DNA of 10,176 nt. It comes from CAZZEX01 sp964653285. GTDB lineage: Bacteria; Chloroflexota; Anaerolineae; B4-G1. Position numbers and translations under genes: made by a program. How positions within the stretch are numbered: the first letter of the stretch is position 1; every line of letters begins with the position of its first letter. The notes under the pieces are model-generated. The model saw nothing but the letters and a program-made list of their open reading frames with translations, made no database searches and had not been told where the DNA came from. The DNA lies in assembly GCA_964653285.1 (NCBI GenBank), contig CAZZEX010000140.1:1-10176 (forward strand), given 5' to 3'. Shown here piece by piece: positions 6,953 through 10,176 of this stretch.

Positions 6953-7062
6953 CCCGTCTCCGGCGGGATTTGACCGTCGGGGGCGAATGAAGGATTCATT
7001 CCAGGTTGCCGCGTCGGGTGAGCGGGGCCTGAGTTGTCGTGGTCAGGAAAGGCTTGAAGAAC

Positions 7063-7368
7063 GTGGCTCATCTACTGAATGTCTTGATCACAAATTTCAG
7101 GGGGGAGTTAGCGGCTCTCAGTGCCGCTTTCTTGTGGGCATCAGCCACAGCAGCCTACGGTCGCATTGGGCGACATATTCCACCGCTAGAACTGAACCTG
7201 GTCAAAGGCATAATTGCCATTACCACGTTGCTCCTCACTCTCATCCTACGCGGCGATTTGCTAACTGCCATTGAGCCCTTGGCCTTGGGATTGCTGCTGC
7301 TCAGCGGTGTTGTCGGAATTGGTCTAGTTGCGCTTGGCGGGATCGGACTGTTGTTTGGCTTGAGGTGA
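7063..7368 (+). pseudogene. Truncated EamA/DMT-superfamily transporter
   Basis: About 101 residues. RGELAALSAAFLWAS matches the usual first helix of EamA (drug/metabolite transporter) proteins, followed by PPLELNLVKGIIAITTLLLTLIL (second helix; key words PPLELN and LLLT) and a third hydrophobic stretch LLLLSGVVGIGL. A full protein has about 300 residues and ten helices in two EamA repeats. Here the frame ends at TGA 7366 just after the third or fourth helix, and the remaining 44 bp before the convergent LysM gene cannot hold the rest. Start: GTG 7063 has AGGAAAGG 10 nt upstream; GTG 7039 is an in-frame alternative. It is the only plus-strand gene and has lower GC than its neighbours. I judge it a decayed gene fragment; a very short functional membrane protein is possible but less likely. 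Confidence 0.6.
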
Positions 7369-7412
7369 TGAAGAACCATCCTTCACACCGACGGTCTACT
7401 CTCCATCCCTCA

Positions 7413-8546
7413 TCAATACCGGATAGAAACCGGCGTGCCAATCTCGGCCCAATTGTATAGCCGTTGCGCATCGCGGGTGCCCAGCACGATGCAGCCGTAA
7501 GAGATCGGCCGGCCCAGGTAGCCGGCCCAAAGGGTCTGGCCGTTGGACAAGATCGGCAGGGCGTGAATGCCATTCTCGGTCGAACCAGCCCAATAGATGC
7601 CGAGCCAATGGGGCATCTGGAGGCCCCAGGCCGCGGCGTAGGCGTTGGGGATTTTGCTCTGCACGTGAAACTCGCCAGTGCGGGTATTGCTGGGCGCAGC
7701 CCCGCTAGAGATCACGAAGGAGTAGACCAACTGATTCCCTTGGTAAGCATAGAGATGCTGCTCCGACAGGTTGATCATGATGCGCTTGCCACCGCCCGGC
7801 GGGGCCGGTGCTGCCCCCGATAGACGCAGTACCTGCCCGGCGTAGATGGCCGATGGGTTGGCAATGCCGTTCAAGCGGGCCAGCGCAACAGTCGTGGTGC
7901 CAAAGCGTTGGGCGATCCGGCTCAAAGTGTCACCACGACGCACGGCGTAGGTGCCACCCGTCGCCGGGGCCGGGGCTGGCGCAGGCACAGCCCTTCCTGC
8001 GCCAGGGATGACCAGCCGCTGGCCGGCGTAGATTATCCGAGCGCTAGCCAGGCCATTCGCTTGCATCAGCGCCCGGGTCGTGACCCCGTAGCGCAGCGCG
8101 ATACCGCTCAATGTGTCGCCCCACTGCACGACGTAGGTGGAGCCAGTTGTCGTCGGAGGGGCTGCCTGCGCTGAGTCACCTGAACCACGAGGGATCACGA
8201 GCCGTTGACCGACGTAAATCGTGTGGTTGGGCAGGCCGTTGGCGGCCATGATGGCGTCCACCGTCGTGCCGTAGCGCAGAGCGATGCGAAAAAGGTTCTC
8301 GCCCGGCTGAACCACGTGGACGATTTGATTCTGTTGTGTTTCAAATGAGTTGGAGGAAAGGAGCGGACGCCCCGCTTCAGCGGGGATTTTCCGGCTGAAG
8401 CCGGACGTCCAACCGAAATGAAACATACCGATTTGATTCTGAGTCTGAGTCTGACCAGGGTTCAGTGAAACCGCGCCAACCGGCACGGCCCAAAACAACA
8501 TCGCCGCGACCAAACTGGAGACGAGGCACAAACGCAGCCGCTGCAT
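7413..8546 (-). CDS. Secreted triple-LysM L,D-transpeptidase (YkuD/ErfK family)
   Basis: 377 residues. A signal peptide (basic MQRLR, hydrophobic core, likely cut after VGA at about 25) exports the protein. Three LysM domains, which bind the glycan of peptidoglycan, lie at about 76-119, 137-181 and 199-242, separated by Pro/Ala/Thr linkers. The YkuD domain (about 254-377) has the catalytic motif: H328 in GIHAL and SYGCIVL with C352. Known: YkuD enzymes form or exchange 3-3 cross-links in peptidoglycan; usual motif is SHGC, here SYGC. Inferred: periplasmic or wall-bound L,D-transpeptidase. Start: ATG 8546 follows a purine-rich GGGGGGGAGAG. It lies 31 bp after the MBL gene on the same strand, so co-transcription is possible. 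Residues about 38-73, between signal peptide and first LysM, are encoded by an inserted 108-bp hairpin element; without it the text reads QTQTQNQIVHVVQPGENLF, a normal LysM lead-in. Confidence 0.92.
   Translation of the reverse strand: MQRLRLCLVSSLVAAMLFWAVPVGAVSLNPGQTQTQNQIGMFHFGWTSGFSRKIPAEAGRPLLSSNSFETQQNQIVHVVQPGENLFRIALRYGTTVDAIMAANGLPNHTIYVGQRLVIPRGSGDSAQAAPPTTTGSTYVVQWGDTLSGIALRYGVTTRALMQANGLASARIIYAGQRLVIPGAGRAVPAPAPAPATGGTYAVRRGDTLSRIAQRFGTTTVALARLNGIANPSAIYAGQVLRLSGAAPAPPGGGKRIMINLSEQHLYAYQGNQLVYSFVISSGAAPSNTRTGEFHVQSKIPNAYAAAWGLQMPHWLGIYWAGSTENGIHALPILSNGQTLWAGYLGRPISYGCIVLGTRDAQRLYNWAEIGTPVSIRY
8321..8441. repeat. Inserted palindromic (MITE/REP-like) element with 13-bp flanking direct repeats, inside the LysM gene
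   Basis: The 13-bp word CGATTTGATTCTG occurs at 8321-8333 and again at 8429-8441, exactly 108 bp apart (36 codons, in frame). Between the copies are imperfect inverted ends (GTTTCA..GTTGG against CCAAC..TGAAAC) and a core with two hairpins, CCCCGC/GCGGGG and CCGGCT/AGCCGG, enclosed by GGACG/CGTCC. Removing one period restores a smooth protein sequence. The flanking repeat fits a target-site duplication, although 13 bp is long for most small elements. Confidence 0.75.
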
Positions 8547-8577
8547 CTCTCCCCCCCTTTACCTAATCTTACGAGGC

Positions 8578-9555
8578 TCAATCCTCCCGCCGCCAGCGAG
8601 CGACGCCACCCCGCTCATTGTGCGCCACCCGGCCCTCGACTTCCAGCCACTGAAGGTGTCCGATGACTTCAGAGATGGCGAGGAAGTAGTTGACGGAGTC
8701 AAGGTCGGGGAAAAGCACGCTGGCGATTCCGTGTGCTGTGCAAGCGTCGTCTCCCATTACCTCCAGCATGTGATGGCTGCGCTCTTCGTGGAAGGCCAGA
8801 CGCTCGCGGATGAGGGCGCGGTGGTCGGTGATGGGCGGGCCGTGACCAGGCAATGCCAGCGCGACGTCGAGTTCGGCCACGCGGCGCAGTTGCGCCATGT
8901 ACTCTACCAGCCGGCGGGGCCGCTCGGTCTCGCCCGGTGCAGGCGGCTCGACGATCGGGTTGGAGGAGATGTCACGCAGGAGATGGTCGCTGGAAATGAG
9001 CAGACGACGCTGGGGCTGGTAGAGACAGATGAGATCACCCGCGTGACCAGGGGTATGGAGCACCTGCCAATCCTCGCCCCCCAGTTGGAGCACGTCACCG
9101 TCGGCCAGAGTGCCGTCGGGGACCACGGGCTCACCGTAGCGTTCTATGCCACGCCGCATCCCAGATAAGCCCACCAGCATCTTCACCGGGACACCCGCCC
9201 AGCGCATCACCTCCGCATAGAAGGCCAGTTGCCGCATATTGGCGTGTTTGCCCAGCCAGGGGAGACTCGCGGCATGGCTCAGCACCTCCGCGCCCGAAGC
9301 ACGCACCAATTCCGCCGCCAGACCGCAGTGGTCGGCGTGGGCGTGCGTGATGATGATACGCCGCAAGTCGGCCACGCGGTAGCCACACCCGGCCAGGGCT
9401 TTCCCCAACGCCTCGCGAGCGGGATCATAGCACGGGCCGGCGTCCACCAGCGTCAGCGGTTCCCCCTCGGCCAGATAAACATTGACGGGCCCGACGGGAA
9501 AGGGGGTGGGTATAGAGAAGGTGTGCAGATAGGGTGGAACAGTGGACAGAGTCAT
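8578..9555 (-). CDS. Metallo-beta-lactamase-fold hydrolase
   Basis: 325 residues. Metal ligands of the MBL fold are all visible: H71-A-H73-A-D75-H76, H171 in TPGHAGD, D190 in SSDHLL and H238 in LPGHGPP. After the fold (to about 245) comes a helical tail (about 255-325, including FPDLDSVNYFLAISEVIGHLQWLE) resembling the winged-helix tail of LACTB2-like/glyoxalase-II-like MBL proteins. Known: such proteins are di-zinc hydrolases of thioesters, lactones or nucleic acids; the substrate cannot be read from sequence. Start: ATG 9555 gives a family-like N-terminus; an in-frame ATG at 9630 would add 25 residues encoded by repeat words and is rejected. No clear Shine-Dalgarno; TATCCT ends 6 nt before the ATG and may be a -10 box for a leaderless start. 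Follows the MaoC gene after 93 bp and precedes the LysM gene on the same strand. The MaoC neighbour weakly hints at acyl-CoA thioester chemistry. Confidence 0.9.
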   Translation of the reverse strand: MTLSTVPPYLHTFSIPTPFPVGPVNVYLAEGEPLTLVDAGPCYDPAREALGKALAGCGYRVADLRRIIITHAHADHCGLAAELVRASGAEVLSHAASLPWLGKHANMRQLAFYAEVMRWAGVPVKMLVGLSGMRRGIERYGEPVVPDGTLADGDVLQLGGEDWQVLHTPGHAGDLICLYQPQRRLLISSDHLLRDISSNPIVEPPAPGETERPRRLVEYMAQLRRVAELDVALALPGHGPPITDHRALIRERLAFHEERSHHMLEVMGDDACTAHGIASVLFPDLDSVNYFLAISEVIGHLQWLEVEGRVAHNERGGVARWRRED

Positions 9556-9648
9556 TGGGTCAGGATACAGGATGCAAGATGCAGGATGCAGGATGCAAGA
9601 TACTGGGCACTGATTGCAAATAGCAAACACCCACCAGCCAATAGCAGG
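9556..9648. repeat. Intergenic run of degenerate short words (GGATGCAAGATGCA type)
   Basis: The gap between the MBL and MaoC genes is filled at 9562-9603 with tandem variants of CAGGATG and CAAGATG, followed by GCAAATAGCAAAC and CCAATAGCAGG words. A 17-bp stretch at 9571-9587 occurs again in opposite orientation at 1187-1203, inside gene 3. Spacing is irregular and there are no unique spacers, so it is not a CRISPR array. It may supply the -10 box of the MBL gene. Confidence 0.7.
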
Positions 9649-10110
9649 TCAGGAAGCACTCTTGACGAGAAGGGTCCAGGTGCCCTTCTGCACCGTCTCA
9701 TCCCGCTGATTGAGTACGGCCACGTCGAAGACGACGAAGCCACCGCCCAGACGATGCATCTCCTTCTTCCGCCGGGCTTCGAGCCGCACGCGGATCGTGT
9801 CGCCGATTTTGATGGGGCCGCGGAACTTCCACTCCAATGCGGTGAAAGCCTCAGCGGTGCCCTCGGCGAAGCCTAACCGCGAGGCCAAACCACTGGCGAT
9901 GGAGAGCCCCAGGAGGCCGTGGGCGATGCGCTCGCCGAAGAGCGTCTCCCTGGCAAACTCGGCGTCGGTATGAAGTTGGTTATAGTCGCCCGAGAGGCCA
10001 GCGAAGAGCACCACGTCGGTCTCGGTGACAGTGCGGGCGGCGGTCTCGACCCTGTCGCCGATCTCAAACTCCTCGAAGTAGCGCCCTCGCGGGCGGGTTA
10101 ACCCGGTCAT
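9649..10110 (-). CDS. MaoC-like (R)-specific enoyl-CoA hydratase
   Basis: 153 residues, the usual length for a single hot-dog MaoC/PhaJ-type protein. The hydratase motif FAGLSGDYNQLHTDAEFA carries the catalytic Asp42 and His47 (D-x4-H); the usual Asn-Pro after GDx is Asn-Gln here. The overhang/substrate region GERIAHGLLGLS and the C-terminal strands (KIGDTIRVRLEARRK, GGGFVVFDVAVLNQ) fit the family. Known: it hydrates trans-2-enoyl-CoA to (R)-3-hydroxyacyl-CoA in fatty-acid or side-chain metabolism. Start: ATG 10110 with AAGGAG 6 nt upstream; it overlaps the stop of an upstream gene by four bases (ATGA), so it is an internal operon gene. Alternative: a non-catalytic or different-substrate MaoC protein. 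Acts in the cytoplasm. The family call is firm; the substrate is not defined. Confidence 0.9.
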   Translation of the reverse strand: MTGLTRPRGRYFEEFEIGDRVETAARTVTETDVVLFAGLSGDYNQLHTDAEFARETLFGERIAHGLLGLSIASGLASRLGFAEGTAEAFTALEWKFRGPIKIGDTIRVRLEARRKKEMHRLGGGFVVFDVAVLNQRDETVQKGTWTLLVKSAS

Positions 10111-10176
10111 GATAGCTCCTTAACAGCAATTCCCGTTTTGGGGTTGTTTACCAGCTCTCCGCACTGCGCATAAGCC
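10107..10176 (-). CDS. C-terminal end of an unidentified gene (partial)
   Basis: An open frame enters from the right edge and ends with TGA at 10107-10109, overlapping the ATG of the MaoC gene by four bases (ATGA), a typical operon arrangement. The 22 visible residues end CGELVNNPKTGIAVKELS. Too little is visible to name a family. The coding call rests on the overlap and the absence of stops, with the AAGGAG of the next gene lying inside its last codons. Confidence 0.55.
   Translation of the reverse strand, partial: AYAQCGELVNNPKTGIAVKELS

Larger units (their letters stand above)
6645..7062. other. Noncoding hairpin-rich region between divergent transcription units
   Basis: About 420 bp with no convincing gene on either strand; the short open frames here show no family features. 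The GC content is lower than in the flanking genes. It holds several small inverted repeats: CCCTG/CAGGG (6746-6761), CCATC/GATGG (about 6801-6817), a 7-bp palindrome pair at 6826-6841 followed by five Ts, CCGAAAC/GTTTCGG (6873-6888) which could instead pair with GTTTC at 6861, a 7-bp stem at 6950-6970, and GAATGAA/TTCATTC near 6985-7001. A possible plus-strand promoter sits at 6944-6952. It may be a control region, decayed mobile or gene DNA, or a small RNA locus; I cannot choose between these. Confidence 0.5.

Noticed and set aside
6987..7274. 95-residue plus-strand frame starting with ATG
   Set aside because: It overlaps the EamA fragment in another frame and has no membrane or domain pattern.
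9557..9605. Possible CRISPR-like array
   Set aside because: Units are only 7-14 bp, degenerate and without unique spacers of regular length; no cas gene is present.
9556..9630. 25-residue N-terminal extension of the MBL gene
   Set aside because: It is encoded by the tandem word repeat and is not part of the MBL fold.

Overview
The window is about 10 kb of GC-rich bacterial DNA. Every confident gene lies on the minus strand; the only plus-strand gene is a broken transporter fragment. The organism looks like an anaerobic or facultative bacterium, and my best guess is Chloroflexota (Anaerolineae-like). That guess rests on HdrA/MvhD-type redox genes together with a LysM/L,D-transpeptidase wall protein, likely leaderless gene starts, and many short dispersed repeats inside genes. 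It is inference; no rRNA or marker gene is present.

Reading from the right edge leftwards (the direction of transcription): the last codons of an unidentified gene overlap a MaoC-type (R)-enoyl-CoA hydratase by 4 bp. A repeat-filled gap of about 93 bp leads to a metallo-beta-lactamase-fold hydrolase, then a secreted protein with three LysM domains and a YkuD L,D-transpeptidase domain. A convergent truncated EamA/DMT transporter gene and about 400 bp of hairpin-rich noncoding DNA separate these from the second block.

The second block (positions 1-6644) is a tight operon of redox genes driven by a near-consensus promoter at 6616-6644. It encodes a QmoA/HdrA-like flavoprotein with an internal two-cluster ferredoxin (gene 1), an HdrA-like protein with the N-terminal cluster domain and a C-terminal ferredoxin but no internal ferredoxin (gene 2), a 1049-residue protein that fuses a gene-1-like and a gene-2-like module (gene 3), and an MvhD/FlpD subunit cut by the left edge. 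Together they offer four FAD modules and a long chain of predicted iron-sulfur clusters. This suggests an electron-transfer, possibly electron-bifurcating, Hdr-type complex. Its catalytic partner (HdrBC, hydrogenase, formate dehydrogenase, MetF or similar) is not visible here.

The most striking structural theme is that short dispersed repeats and palindromes sit inside protein-coding sequence and keep frame. At least six such inserts fall at domain linkers, between cluster cysteines or at gene junctions. One has clear insertion hallmarks: a 13-bp flanking direct repeat and a 108-bp period in the LysM gene. Another lies exactly at the joint of the fused HdrA pair.
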